Both the position numbers and the translations under genes were made by a program. From positions 62,001-126,000 of the forward strand of contig JBCBRM010000019.1 in the NCBI GenBank assembly GCA_039819665.1: 64,000 nucleotides of DNA, in the 5' to 3' direction. Numbering within the stretch: the first letter of the stretch is position 1; each line of letters opens with the position of its first letter. This stretch comes from JAWPMV01 sp039819665. GTDB taxonomy: Bacteria > Bacteroidota > Bacteroidia > J057. The notes beneath the pieces were generated by a model. It had not been told where the DNA came from. It ran no database searches and saw only the letters and a program-made list of their open reading frames with translations. This document shows, piece by piece, positions 43,623 through 52,894 of the stretch.

Positions 43623-46052
43623 TTACAAGTTAGCTCTTAATGTCAGGATGATATTTCGACCCGGCGCAGAGATACGGGAGGAGAAAGGTCGATAATGCGT
43701 GTCCAGCAGATTTTCTATTCCTAGCTGAAGCTTAAGCTTGGGGTTCAAGGCATACGAAGCTTTAAGGTTTAAGGTCATCCAGGCTGGCCAACCTTCTTCG
43801 GTTGCAAACTCAGAATTATTCTCATCCCGGGGACTATATCTATCCGGACGCTTCCAACCATTGTAAAAGCTATAAAAAGATGCCTGAAATCTTTTTGTTT
43901 TATAGTTGAATTCTGTCTTTCCAAAGAAGGGAGGGATGTGATCCATGGGTACCCCTGTTTCCGTTTCCTGTCCATATGTATAGGTGAGGCTATTGGAAAA
44001 AGAAAATTCACCCAGATCGAGGTATATATTGTTATTAATACCCGTGATAAATGCGGCCTTTGCATTTACATTCGCTTGCACCCTACTCAGCGAATCTTCA
44101 TACAAAACAAACTGCTCACCATTTAAATTAAAATTCCTAATGACAATGGCATTGGTGTACCATGTGTAAAAGCCCGTCAGTTCTATGCGAAGAATATCTC
44201 CAAAAGTCTTACTCAAACTCAATTCCCCATTGTAGCTATATTCAGGATTGAGAGTAGGATTGGGAACGACTACATTTCCAGGTTGAGAATCAAAGACTTT
44301 TGCTACATCGTCCAGATTAGGCGCCCGGAAGCCTGTTGCGGCTAAGGCGGAGATTCTCCAACCATTTCCAGGCTGGTATACAGCTGCCAGATTTCCACTA
44401 AGTGCCTGATTATTATTGCGTATTTCGGAAAAAGGGAAGGGAAAAAAGCTTTTGTCCTCAAATCGTGAACTGAGAGAAACAGCTGTAGCCCTGACACCAT
44501 TAGTGAGTGTTAGTTTATTATTTACCTCCCATCTATGCGTAAAATAAGCGGCAAAGGTGTTCATCATGCTTCCCCCATCCGGATAGCGAGTATCCAAGGC
44601 CGCAGTTTCCCCATTTAAGATATTTTCCTGGAAAGCGGTAGAGGAAACATCATTGATCACTGCTTCAAGTCCATAGGCAAGTTCGTGGTCTTGCCTCACG
44701 ACCTTATTCGCATCTACATTCAGGCTGAATACTTTTACCTCTTCTATTCGGTTGTTTCGGAAGTCGCTTTGAAAGTTCCGATTGATTCGACTTTCCTCTA
44801 TGTCCTGATAGCCAGCGATCAAACTTAATTGATCATAATATTTAGTTTGGGCAGAGTGCTTCAACTGATAAGAAGTCAATAACCTTTTCTGAGGACCGTA
44901 GTGCCATTCTGCAAAACGGGGAGCTCCATTTACCCATTGGGTGAGTCGGTCAAAACGAGGGACATCAGTAGAAGTAGAATATTGAAAATTGAGCGTGTGG
45001 GAAACATTACTGGAAGGCAGGAAAAAGAATTTTTGTAAAATATCGAGCTGACTATAGCCTGTATTTTGCATGACATTGGGATCTTCATTGCTGATCAGAG
45101 AATCCCTACCTCCTATCCTATCCACATACCAATCTCTTTTCCCGAAATTGGGATATTCATTCCTTCTATTATTCCCCACACGTAAGTCCCCATAGTCAAC
45201 GGCAGACACACTAGTAAGAGAACCCCAGTTTTGCCTACCATAACTAAGATCAGCGTGTAGATATTTTTCCTGATTGGCGGAAGAATAGCGGCTGGAGAAA
45301 TTAGCTTTTACCAATGGACTTCCATTGCTACTTAATTCCGGATTTTTAGTATAAAAATGCATAACTCCTCCAAGGGCATCACTTCCATACATGACTGAGC
45401 TTGGGCCAAACATAATCTCTGTCCGGTCGATAATTGAGGGATCAATGGTGATTACGTTTTGTAGATGCCCACTCCGGTAAATGGCATTGTTCATCCGAAT
45501 ACCATCTATAACCAGTAGTACTTTATTTGCTTCAAAACCTCTAAGATTAGGACTGCCACCTCCCATCTGACTCTTTTGCACAAAAACACTCCCCTTTTGC
45601 AATAAAAGATCGGCAGATGTCTGAGGATTGTTGAATTGAATGTCCTGGGCTTTTACAACATCAATTTGATAGGGAATGTCTTCTTTATTCTCCTGGTATT
45701 TATTTGCCGTAAATACGATCTCATTGAAATTGAAGGTCTTACTTTCCAAATAAATGCGGAACAGGAGAGTTTTTACTTCATCGAAAGCAATCTCTAATTC
45801 CTTATAGCCGGGATGGCTGATTCTTAATTTTTTTGTATGCTCTATCCAGGAAGGCTCCAGGTAAATGCGACCCTTCTTATCACTTTCTTTCTCAAACAAT
45901 TTTTTCCCCTCCTCTCCAAGGCCAATCACTACTGCTTTTTCTACATAGCCCAGGTCCACCTGATCTTGTAAGCTCAGGTAAATATTCTGCGCCAGGCTAC
46001 CAGATACCAGTAGTAGTAGGAATATGCCCCCTAGGATTGCCTTTTTTAACAT
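43623..46052 (-). CDS. TonB-dependent receptor, heme/hemoglobin type
   Basis: 809 residues. Signal peptide MLKKAILGGIFLLLLVSGSLAQ, a carboxypeptidase-D-like beta domain (about 35-105), plug domain (QDIQFNNPQTSADLLLQKGSVFVQKSQMGGGSPNLRGFEANKVLLVIDGIRMNNAIYRSGHLQNVITI) and a 22-strand barrel ending in FSSRISAPGRNIILTLRANL. The SPNLRGFEANKVLLVIDGIRMNNAIYRSGHLQ form of the plug is that of HmuR/hemoglobin-type receptors. It imports heme or a siderophore across the outer membrane. It has no adjacent heme-uptake genes. Confidence 0.93.
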   Translation of the reverse strand: MLKKAILGGIFLLLLVSGSLAQNIYLSLQDQVDLGYVEKAVVIGLGEEGKKLFEKESDKKGRIYLEPSWIEHTKKLRISHPGYKELEIAFDEVKTLLFRIYLESKTFNFNEIVFTANKYQENKEDIPYQIDVVKAQDIQFNNPQTSADLLLQKGSVFVQKSQMGGGSPNLRGFEANKVLLVIDGIRMNNAIYRSGHLQNVITIDPSIIDRTEIMFGPSSVMYGSDALGGVMHFYTKNPELSSNGSPLVKANFSSRYSSANQEKYLHADLSYGRQNWGSLTSVSAVDYGDLRVGNNRRNEYPNFGKRDWYVDRIGGRDSLISNEDPNVMQNTGYSQLDILQKFFFLPSSNVSHTLNFQYSTSTDVPRFDRLTQWVNGAPRFAEWHYGPQKRLLTSYQLKHSAQTKYYDQLSLIAGYQDIEESRINRNFQSDFRNNRIEEVKVFSLNVDANKVVRQDHELAYGLEAVINDVSSTAFQENILNGETAALDTRYPDGGSMMNTFAAYFTHRWEVNNKLTLTNGVRATAVSLSSRFEDKSFFPFPFSEIRNNNQALSGNLAAVYQPGNGWRISALAATGFRAPNLDDVAKVFDSQPGNVVVPNPTLNPEYSYNGELSLSKTFGDILRIELTGFYTWYTNAIVIRNFNLNGEQFVLYEDSLSRVQANVNAKAAFITGINNNIYLDLGEFSFSNSLTYTYGQETETGVPMDHIPPFFGKTEFNYKTKRFQASFYSFYNGWKRPDRYSPRDENNSEFATEEGWPAWMTLNLKASYALNPKLKLQLGIENLLDTHYRPFSSRISAPGRNIILTLRANL

Positions 46053-46152
46053 AAGCTACTCACAATTGTCTAAAGCCCTCGTAAATAAAACACATTATCA
46101 AGTGTTTCTTTACCCATAAATACCTACTGTGTAAAATAATTTATCAAGTGCG

Positions 46153-46785
46153 TCATGGATTTCCATCAGATGCCTTCCATCCATCATCGTCTTTCAGAGA
46201 TATCCCTTTCCTCTTTACATCAACCCTCTCCTTAAAAATATAGCTGACCATTTCAATGGCGATTTGTCCTCCATTTTCGGGATCATTGACTATTTGGCAA
46301 ATGAAATTTCGGGTGCCAATAGGGAAATTAAATTTCCGCCTCATACCATATAGCTTAAATTTCTCCTCAAACAAACGATCAAATTCGGGTCCTAATCGTT
46401 TGTAATTGGGATCCTTATGAAATACCTTATGCAACATGGATTTTGCCTCTGCGATCCAAAAATCAGGCTCGTCCATGACAACATCTGAATCGAGCAGAAG
46501 ATTGAAATTGATGTGATGTCTTTTACAGCCGCTTTGTTTGATGACCAGTAAACGGTATTTACCCATTCTGGCCAATTCTGTATGCTTGCTGGCTTTGTAG
46601 GTATGATTTGAGAAATAAGGATTGAAGCGTTCAATCAAAGGTTTGATATTTTCCTTTTTCAGGCGACAGTCTTCTTGCGAAAAACTCTTTATCGGAAAGA
46701 AGGATACCATGATCAGGTACAGTATCATAAACTGTAACAGGATTTTTGTAAAGAATGGAAAGGATGGGGGTAAAAATCTACTCAT
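46153..46785 (-). CDS. secreted protein, unknown function
   Basis: 210 residues. The start MSRFLPPSFPFFTK is chosen because the longer reading uses a TTG; the signal peptide ends at FSQ. The mature part is basic and mixed alpha/beta (LARMGKYRLLVIKQSGCKRHHINFNLLLD, FDRLFEEKFKLYGMRRKFNFPIGTRNFICQIVND, GGQIAIEMVSYIF), with three cysteines. I do not recognise a family. Confidence 0.72.
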   Translation of the reverse strand: MSRFLPPSFPFFTKILLQFMILYLIMVSFFPIKSFSQEDCRLKKENIKPLIERFNPYFSNHTYKASKHTELARMGKYRLLVIKQSGCKRHHINFNLLLDSDVVMDEPDFWIAEAKSMLHKVFHKDPNYKRLGPEFDRLFEEKFKLYGMRRKFNFPIGTRNFICQIVNDPENGGQIAIEMVSYIFKERVDVKRKGISLKDDDGWKASDGNP

Positions 46786-46868
46786 GGACAGCAAAAATAA
46801 AGAGAATACGGAAAGATAATATGTCGCTTGCAGAGTAAAAAGCCAGAATTATAGTAGAAAAAGCATCC

Positions 46869-48845
46869 TCAAAGGGAGGTTCCTATTTTTCTCCAGGATT
46901 TTAAGAGGATAGCTAGGTCCATTCCCCAGCTATAAGATTGAGCATAATATTTATCCAGTCCATGGGTATTCATGGGGCCTGTATCTGAAATTGGCTTTAC
47001 CCGATCCAGCATATTTAGTAGGCCAGGTTTAATTTTTGGGAGCTCAGAATCTTCAGGATGAATGTATCCTACGATATGTTTTTTATGAGCAATGACATCC
47101 CAGAGTTTTCGGATTACCTGCGCAGGTTTTTCATATAACCAGAAAAGCAAAGGGAAACTCAACATCAGCAGGCTACTAGCAGCCAAATCAAATGCTCTTT
47201 TGCGTACTTTCTCCTCTCGATCCTGAAGGCGGTAATGAATCTGTTCACTATATCGGCTATTCAGAATCACCTGTGGACCGACGATATAATCTGCTTGTGG
47301 CGGCACAATTTTATACTCCACTTCTGCTTCCTGTATTTCCCCCATAAGATCGAGGATTTGTTGGGTGGGCATATCTTCATTGCAAAAAATCACTTCATCA
47401 ATCTGGTAGAAACGTAAGATTTCCTTTAGCTGGTGAAAACTGCCCAATAGTTCGGTTTCTGGATCTGGCTGATATTTTTCTGAAACCGCTCCTACTATTT
47501 CAACGGGATAATCCAGCTCACCCTTAATCAGAGAAGAAACCCGTGCGATTCCACCTTTTTTCCCAGCAATCAATATCCGTTTTTGCTTGCTTTCGGTGAA
47601 AAAGAAACTCCCTTTCTCCCGCATATTGATAAGCCCTCTATTGCCGATGGCAATGAGCATGGCAAAAATGGAAGATAAACCCACGATAGCTCTGGAGAAA
47701 TTCAGGATACCCGAAAACATATAGGTCGCCGTAGCTATCGCAATGAAACCCCAGAATGGACCCATGATAAGCGGCTTGATTTTAAAGGGTTTTCTATAAG
47801 CCCCTGCTATCCACAGAAAACTGATAAATACCAGGGTATAGATGGGCATGTAGAGAGTAGAAAAAATCTCAGGATAGTACTCTTTACCTCCCTCCAAAAA
47901 TTTTACATAATGCTCCCAATAAGACTTGACGCCAAACATGGCCCCATAAATCATAACTCCTTCCAGCAATGGGAAGGCTAATCGCTGGTAAAGCCTGTAC
48001 ATCACGGCCATTAGGGCGCGGAGATAAACGGCTACTTTAATAGAACTTATGAAGAGACGTTTTTGGCTTCCCCCAAAATGCTTCTTCGCAAATATGATCA
48101 TGGCCTGATAAAAGACCCGTACATAGTTAAGGCTTCCTTTCTTAGTACTCTCTCCTTTGTAATGGACGATTTGTGTATCCGAGAGATAATAGTTTTTAAA
48201 GCCTTCCAGAATAAACCGATAGGAAAGATCGATGTCCTCACCATACATAAAGAAACTCTCGTCCAGATAGCCGATTTTATCCAGGGCAGATTTACGCATC
48301 CACATAAATGCGCCGGAAAGTATTTCGATTTCGTGATTTTCATCCTTATCCAGATAGCCTAGATGGTATTTAGCAAACTTTTTATGTCGGGGGAAAAGGC
48401 TGGAAAGCCCAAATATTTTGTAGAAAGAAACCCAGGGTGTGGGAAGAGCTCTTTTTGATTCCGGCAGAAATTTCCCCTGACCATCGATCATTTTTACCCC
48501 TAGTGCTCCCCCTTCTGGATGTTGATCCATGAAGTCTTTGCATTTGAGAAAAGTTTCTTCTTCGACGATGGTATCAGGATTGAGAAGTAGCACGTACTCC
48601 CCTTTCGCCCGTTTAATGGCCTGGTTATTGGCTTTGGAAAAGCCGGGATTGTCGGTATTCTCGATCAGGGTGATTTGATCGTCAAATTTCTCTTTGAGCA
48701 TTTGCTGACTTCCATCAACGGAATTATTGTCTACCACAAATATTTCCACTGAAAGCTTTGAACTGGCTTTCAATACCGAATGCAGGCACTGCTCAAGGAA
48801 GTGCTTCACATTGTAATTGACAATAATGACAGAGAGATTGAACAT
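46869..48845 (-). CDS. GT2 glycosyltransferase fused to a shrunken polyprenyl-phosphate sugar transferase
   Basis: 658 residues. Residues 1-235 are a GT2 domain of the WbbL/rhamnosyltransferase type (NLSVIIVNYNVKHFLEQCLHSVL, VDNNSVDGS, LLNPDTIVEEE, SGAFMWMRKSALDKIGYLDESFFMYGEDIDLSYR). Then come four or five membrane helices (about 270-410), a CoA-binding-like Rossmann region (about 415-520: KRILIAGKKGGIARV, DEVIFCNEDMPTQQIL) and a C-terminal part similar to bacterial sugar transferases (RKRAFDLAASSLLMLSFPLLF, then KKHIVGYIHPEDSELPKIKPGLL, then LDKYYAQSYSWGMDLAILLKSW). The central catalytic stretch with the KFRSM and acidic DE motif is missing. Surface-polysaccharide role likely. It abuts recR by 2 bases. 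Confidence 0.87.
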   Translation of the reverse strand: MFNLSVIIVNYNVKHFLEQCLHSVLKASSKLSVEIFVVDNNSVDGSQQMLKEKFDDQITLIENTDNPGFSKANNQAIKRAKGEYVLLLNPDTIVEEETFLKCKDFMDQHPEGGALGVKMIDGQGKFLPESKRALPTPWVSFYKIFGLSSLFPRHKKFAKYHLGYLDKDENHEIEILSGAFMWMRKSALDKIGYLDESFFMYGEDIDLSYRFILEGFKNYYLSDTQIVHYKGESTKKGSLNYVRVFYQAMIIFAKKHFGGSQKRLFISSIKVAVYLRALMAVMYRLYQRLAFPLLEGVMIYGAMFGVKSYWEHYVKFLEGGKEYYPEIFSTLYMPIYTLVFISFLWIAGAYRKPFKIKPLIMGPFWGFIAIATATYMFSGILNFSRAIVGLSSIFAMLIAIGNRGLINMREKGSFFFTESKQKRILIAGKKGGIARVSSLIKGELDYPVEIVGAVSEKYQPDPETELLGSFHQLKEILRFYQIDEVIFCNEDMPTQQILDLMGEIQEAEVEYKIVPPQADYIVGPQVILNSRYSEQIHYRLQDREEKVRKRAFDLAASSLLMLSFPLLFWLYEKPAQVIRKLWDVIAHKKHIVGYIHPEDSELPKIKPGLLNMLDRVKPISDTGPMNTHGLDKYYAQSYSWGMDLAILLKSWRKIGTSL

Positions 48846-48847
48846 TC

Positions 48848-49465
48848 CTATTCAGCTCCAGGCACCGCAAGCAAGGTTCGATTCATGAGTGATCTTGCCA
48901 GGGTAACTTCGTCGGTAAATTCAAGATCCGTTCCGACGGGAATACCTCGAGCAATACTGGAAATTTTGACTCCGCTTTTGGCCAGTTTTTTCTGGATATA
49001 GAAAGCGGTGGTATCTCCTTCTATGTTTGCACTAAAGGCCAGAATGACTTCTTTAATTTCTCCTTTATTGATGCGGGACACGAGAGAATCTATATTCAAC
49101 ATAGAAGGACCCACACCTGCCAGTGGATTTATCAAGCCACCCAGGACATGATAGACCCCCTGAAACTGGTGAGTACTCTCCAAAGCGATCACGTCCTTGG
49201 AATCTTCCACTACACAAAGCAAATGCTTATTGCGGCGGGGATTTTTGCAGACTCTACATAAAGGATCGTCCGAAATGTTATGACATCTTTCGCAGTATCT
49301 AATGTTCTTGCGAAGGTTTATAATTGAGCCTCCGAGGCGTTCGGCATCGTTTTCTGATTGCTTGAGGATGTGCAAGGCTAATCTCAATGCCGTTTTCCTT
49401 CCCACGCCCGGAAGGCTGGCCAATTCATTAACAGCTTCTTCAATCGCTTTTGAAGGATATTCCAT
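48848..49465 (-). CDS. recR: recombination mediator RecR
   Basis: 205 residues, standard length. A helix-hairpin-helix (LASLPGVGRKTALRLALH), a zinc finger with C58, C61, C70 and C73 (CERCHNISDDPLCRVC) and a Toprim domain (LLCVVEDSKDVIAL, VILAFSANIEGDTTAFYI) are all in place. It acts with RecF/RecO to load RecA at gaps in replication and repair. Confidence 0.98.
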   Translation of the reverse strand: MEYPSKAIEEAVNELASLPGVGRKTALRLALHILKQSENDAERLGGSIINLRKNIRYCERCHNISDDPLCRVCKNPRRNKHLLCVVEDSKDVIALESTHQFQGVYHVLGGLINPLAGVGPSMLNIDSLVSRINKGEIKEVILAFSANIEGDTTAFYIQKKLAKSGVKISSIARGIPVGTDLEFTDEVTLARSLMNRTLLAVPGAE

Positions 49466-49770
49466 AAGGTGAAATTACAAAAAATATGGGACTCCTGAGG
49501 GGAAATGGGTGAAAATGCTTTTCATTCATTTTGTCATTTTGAAGTTGGTATGTGAGGGGGCTTGATGGGCTGAGAAATCTGTCGTTCCGTAGAGCCTATA
49601 TACAAGATCTTTCGGCTTACAGTCAAAACGCATCTGAGCCTCAAGGATGACCCTGTCAGGGCTGTCATCCCGGCCTTAATGCAAGAGCCGGGATCTCTCG
49701 CAAATGGGAGGAAGCTAGAGGTCTCGGACATCTGATAGATTCCGGGATGTCAGCTTGTTTTGATAAAATG
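49466..49770. other. non-coding region between recR and ddl
   Basis: 305 bases between two minus-strand genes, holding the palindromic element at 49662-49753. The rest has no frame or other feature I can support. Confidence 0.6.
49662..49753. repeat. dispersed palindromic intergenic element, copy 2
   Basis: 92 bases. The left end CTGTCATCCCGG and the right end CCGGGATGTCAG are inverted complements with one mismatch, and the left half folds on itself (ATCCCGGC 49667-49674 with GCCGGGAT 49687-49694). A shortened copy lies at 19066-19123. REP/MITE-like non-coding element. Confidence 0.75.
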
Positions 49771-50874
49771 TTAAGAAAGGCTTTTCTCCAGCTTTTTATC
49801 TCGCTCTCCTCTTTCCAAAGCCAATTCTATAAGGTGGTCGATCAGATCAGAATAAGAGGTTCCCGCATGCTCCCAGAGTTTAGGATACATGCTGATGCTG
49901 GTAAAGCCCGGAAGGGTATTGAGTTCGTTGACGTAGACATGTCCTTCTTCTGTCAGAAACATATCGACACGTGTCATGCCTTCACAGCCGACTACTCGAT
50001 AGGAGTTCTTAGCAACCAATAAAAGTTTGGCCAGGGTCTGATCATCAATATCGGGAGCAGGAATGAGTGTCTTTGCTGCAGTTGCAGAAACGTATTTACT
50101 CTCATAATCATAAAGTCCTGCCGCTTCCGGATCAACAGCCACTTCACCCACATGAGAGGTTTCGACTACCGCATTTCCCATCACTGCACATTCTAGTTCT
50201 CTCCCTACTATGGCTTCTTCAACGATCACTTTATGGTCATAGCGGAAAGCCTCCTGAATAGCAGCATCAAATTCTGTTTTGCTTTCAACTTTCTTTACCC
50301 CAACAGATGAACCCATATTGGCAGGCTTAATGAAGAGGGGAAGGCCCAACTTATTGACTACACCGATGTAATCGATGGCGTCTTTTTCATAGTATTGAAA
50401 GCAAACATATTCAGCTACTTTCAAATCGGCATCTCTTAATAATCTTTTGCAAACATCTTTGTCCATGGCCGCAGAAGAGCCAAGTACACCCGGTCCAACA
50501 AATGGTAATCCCAAATGCATCAAAATCCCTTGTAAAGTCCCATCTTCTCCATATGGGCCATGAGTGATTGGAAAGACTACATTCACTTGTGGAAAACTGC
50601 CTTCAGTTGTGGATAAGTACACAATCTGATTTTCCTTTGCACCCGGAACTACTGCTAGTGCTTTACCAGCGGTCTTCAAATTCAGATTCTCCTTGCGAAG
50701 TTCTCCTTCTCCTATGTGCTTCCAGACTCCCTCCTTATCGACCCCAATCAATACGATTTCGTATTTTTCTGTGGGAATAGCGTCGAAAATGTTGCGAGCA
50801 GAACGGATAGATACTTCGTGTTCGGGGGATTGGCCGCCGAATATCAGAGCAAGAGAAGTTTTACTTGGAGACAT
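49771..50874 (-). CDS. ddl: D-alanine--D-alanine ligase
   Basis: 367 residues of the ATP-grasp ligase for the D-Ala-D-Ala dipeptide of peptidoglycan. The N-terminal motif LIFGGQSPEHEVSIRSARNI, the HGPYGEDGTLQGILMHLGLPFVGPGVLGSSAAMDKDVCKRLL region, LPLFIKPANMGSSVGVKKV (ATP-binding Lys and loop), ALIVEEAIVGRELECAVMGN-like segment, and RVDMFLTEEGHVYVNELNTLPGFTSISMYPKLW are complete. Possible alanine-racemase partner not in the window. Confidence 0.97.
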   Translation of the reverse strand: MSPSKTSLALIFGGQSPEHEVSIRSARNIFDAIPTEKYEIVLIGVDKEGVWKHIGEGELRKENLNLKTAGKALAVVPGAKENQIVYLSTTEGSFPQVNVVFPITHGPYGEDGTLQGILMHLGLPFVGPGVLGSSAAMDKDVCKRLLRDADLKVAEYVCFQYYEKDAIDYIGVVNKLGLPLFIKPANMGSSVGVKKVESKTEFDAAIQEAFRYDHKVIVEEAIVGRELECAVMGNAVVETSHVGEVAVDPEAAGLYDYESKYVSATAAKTLIPAPDIDDQTLAKLLLVAKNSYRVVGCEGMTRVDMFLTEEGHVYVNELNTLPGFTSISMYPKLWEHAGTSYSDLIDHLIELALERGERDKKLEKSLS

Positions 50875-50988
50875 AGTTTTGTTGTTGCTGTAAAGCTAAT
50901 AAAAGCTCAATAAGGATGGTGTGATTTTTGAATTTGGACCAAACTTGTGGATAATCTTGTGGAAAAGTCGTGGAAAGCTTGCTAAAAA

Positions 50989-51798
50989 CTAATTTTTGTA
51001 AGGACTCAATTGTTTTCCATTCCATGCAATGCTTTGGACTTGCTCCCTGCGAAGGATATTTCCCTCCAGGTCGTATTCGGTTTCCGTATGGATAATTCGT
51101 GATCTGTGGCCTACTTCATCCAGAGGAAATTGATATTCATGACGAGGCAATTCCCCATCACAAAATACATTGCTGATAGTCGGGAGCTGACTCAAGCTAT
51201 CTGAATCACTTTCCAGGAAATTCAATTCATCATTAGAACTGCAACAAGCCAAATGGCTGATATTGATTCGGATAAGATTCTCCACATTTTCAAATCCTTC
51301 AATTGCTGTTACAGATAAAGAAATGAATTCCAGTAATTCCAATTCGAGGTGCAAATAATCAATTTGAGCAATCTCTTCTTCTTGTTCTTCTTCCATTTTA
51401 TACAAAACAAAACGGGCTTTAGGGGTCTCTATATCTCCCCCCTTGCTATGCTTGAGCAGGTAAAGCGTATTTCCTGCATAACTATAAGCGGAGGCCAATA
51501 AACCTGACCAGATATACCCATTTCTTTCCTCTCCATTTATTTGATACATCACCTCTACAAATGGGTACGTTCTTCCATTACTGCTTAAGAAGGAATCAGC
51601 CATAGCTGTGATAATTACTTCCTGGCCAAAGCTTAACTGATCGATTACTTCAGCACCTATCTCTGGAGATTGACGGACATTTAGGTTCTTCGTACTGACC
51701 AAACAAGTGCTACCCGGATTGAAATAAGGTTGAGCAAAAGTGTATCCAAAAGTCAGGATCAGAAGTACGATGCTAAAGCTGGTTCTTAGAGTTTTCAT
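50989..51798 (-). CDS. exported SH3b-domain protein
   Basis: 269 residues. A signal peptide (MKTLRTSFSIVLLILTFGYTFAQ) precedes a bacterial SH3 domain (about 33-105: LVSTKNLNVRQSPEIGAEVIDQLSFGQEVII, GYIWSGLLASAY). The remainder is an acidic uncharacterised beta region. Bacterial SH3 domains often bind cell-wall or extracellular ligands, but no enzyme domain is fused here. Confidence 0.78.
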   Translation of the reverse strand: MKTLRTSFSIVLLILTFGYTFAQPYFNPGSTCLVSTKNLNVRQSPEIGAEVIDQLSFGQEVIITAMADSFLSSNGRTYPFVEVMYQINGEERNGYIWSGLLASAYSYAGNTLYLLKHSKGGDIETPKARFVLYKMEEEQEEEIAQIDYLHLELELLEFISLSVTAIEGFENVENLIRINISHLACCSSNDELNFLESDSDSLSQLPTISNVFCDGELPRHEYQFPLDEVGHRSRIIHTETEYDLEGNILRREQVQSIAWNGKQLSPYKN

Positions 51799-51885
51799 TG
51801 TAGCTGATATTTGAATGATTGATGACTCAAATATCCGGGAGTGGGCCCATCTTTATATAGGCTTTCGAGAATTCGCAGGCAGGCA

Positions 51886-51915
51886 TTGAGTAAGTGCGTG
51901 GAAACGCTAATTTTG
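51886..51915 (+). promoter_or_regulatory. promoter (TTG-N19-TAATTTTG) of the fructosamine-kinase gene
   Basis: TTG at 51886-51888 and TAATTTTG at 51908-51915 are 19 bases apart, the expected -33/-7 spacing of Bacteroidota promoters. The ATG at 51935 follows after 19 bases. Confidence 0.68.
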
Positions 51916-51934
51916 CTAATCAATCAAATTCACT

Positions 51935-52804
51935 ATGTCCATTCCTCAGAAATTACAATCGAGTCTGGAAAAAACACAGGGATTTCGGATCCAGTCTTCC
52001 CAGGCGATAGGTGGGGGGTGTATCCATAATGCCCAGGAACTCATTACAGATCGTGGAAGCTATTTTCTCAAATACAATCATCGCTCAGCCTTACATAGTT
52101 TTCAGGCAGAGGAAAAAGGAATCGGGATTCTGGCTGATGCGGGAAGTATTCGTACCCCTCGTTTGATAGGTGCTGGCGAAAGTGAAAGCCATGCTTATCT
52201 CCTGATGGAGTTTATCCAATCCCGCCCTAAATCATCGGACTACTGGGAGGATTTTGGGCAAAAACTAGCATTGCTTCATCTCAATAGCCAGGACAATTTT
52301 GGATTAGATCACGACAATTTTATCGGAGCACTTCCTCAGTCAAATCAGCCAAGAGATAATTGGATTGATTTTTTTATTGAGGAAAGGATAGAACCTATGT
52401 TAAAACAAGCGATCAGCAAGGGCCAATTATCCGAAAGCATTAGAGACGACTTCGAACAGCTTTACCAAAACCTCCCTAGTCTCTTTCCTCAAGAATCCCC
52501 TTCCCTTTTACATGGGGATTTGTGGGGTGGAAATATACTGGCTGACGAAAAAGGACAAGTCTGTATCATCGATCCGGCCGTTTATTATGGCCATCGGGAA
52601 ATGGAACTCGCTTTCATGACCCTCTTCGATTCTCAGCCCTTAAAATTTTACGAAGCCTATCATGAGTTATATCCGTTGGAGGAAGGCTTCGGAGATCGAT
52701 TCGATGTCTACAATCTCTATCCCCTTTTAGTTCATGTAAATTTGTTTGGCGGCAGCTATGTAGGATCGGTGAAGCGGGTATTGGGAAACGTGTTGGGGTC
52801 TTAG
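51935..52804 (+). CDS. fructosamine kinase family protein
   Basis: 289 residues of the fructosamine-3-kinase/aminoglycoside-phosphotransferase-like fold. N-terminal AIGGGCIHNAQELITDRGSYFLKYN gives the glycine-rich and ATP-Lys parts; the catalytic loop is LLHGDLWGGNILADEKGQVCIIDPAVYYGHREMELAF with the phosphotransfer Asp in HGDLW and the Mg-binding Asp in IDPA. It probably repairs glycated proteins by phosphorylating ketosamines, with a sugar or ribulosamine substrate. The 3' end runs into a palindromic repeat. Confidence 0.93.
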   Translation: MSIPQKLQSSLEKTQGFRIQSSQAIGGGCIHNAQELITDRGSYFLKYNHRSALHSFQAEEKGIGILADAGSIRTPRLIGAGESESHAYLLMEFIQSRPKSSDYWEDFGQKLALLHLNSQDNFGLDHDNFIGALPQSNQPRDNWIDFFIEERIEPMLKQAISKGQLSESIRDDFEQLYQNLPSLFPQESPSLLHGDLWGGNILADEKGQVCIIDPAVYYGHREMELAFMTLFDSQPLKFYEAYHELYPLEEGFGDRFDVYNLYPLLVHVNLFGGSYVGSVKRVLGNVLGS

Positions 52805-52858
52805 AATGTTGGGGTATTGGCGTTCTATCGAAGATAAACGCCAACACGCCAACACGTT
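52787..52858. repeat. palindromic repeat at the 3' end of the kinase gene
   Basis: The right arm, AACGCCAACACGCCAACACG, is complementary to two interrupted pieces of the left side (AACGTGTTGG at 52787 and TGTTGGGGTATTGGCGTT at 52808), forming an imperfect hairpin around CTATCGAAGAT. It starts within the last codons of the kinase gene (RVLGNVLGS), so it could also end the transcript. Confidence 0.65.
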
Positions 52859-52894
52859 AACATCATTCTCCCCATTTATCCTTAACTTGCATCT

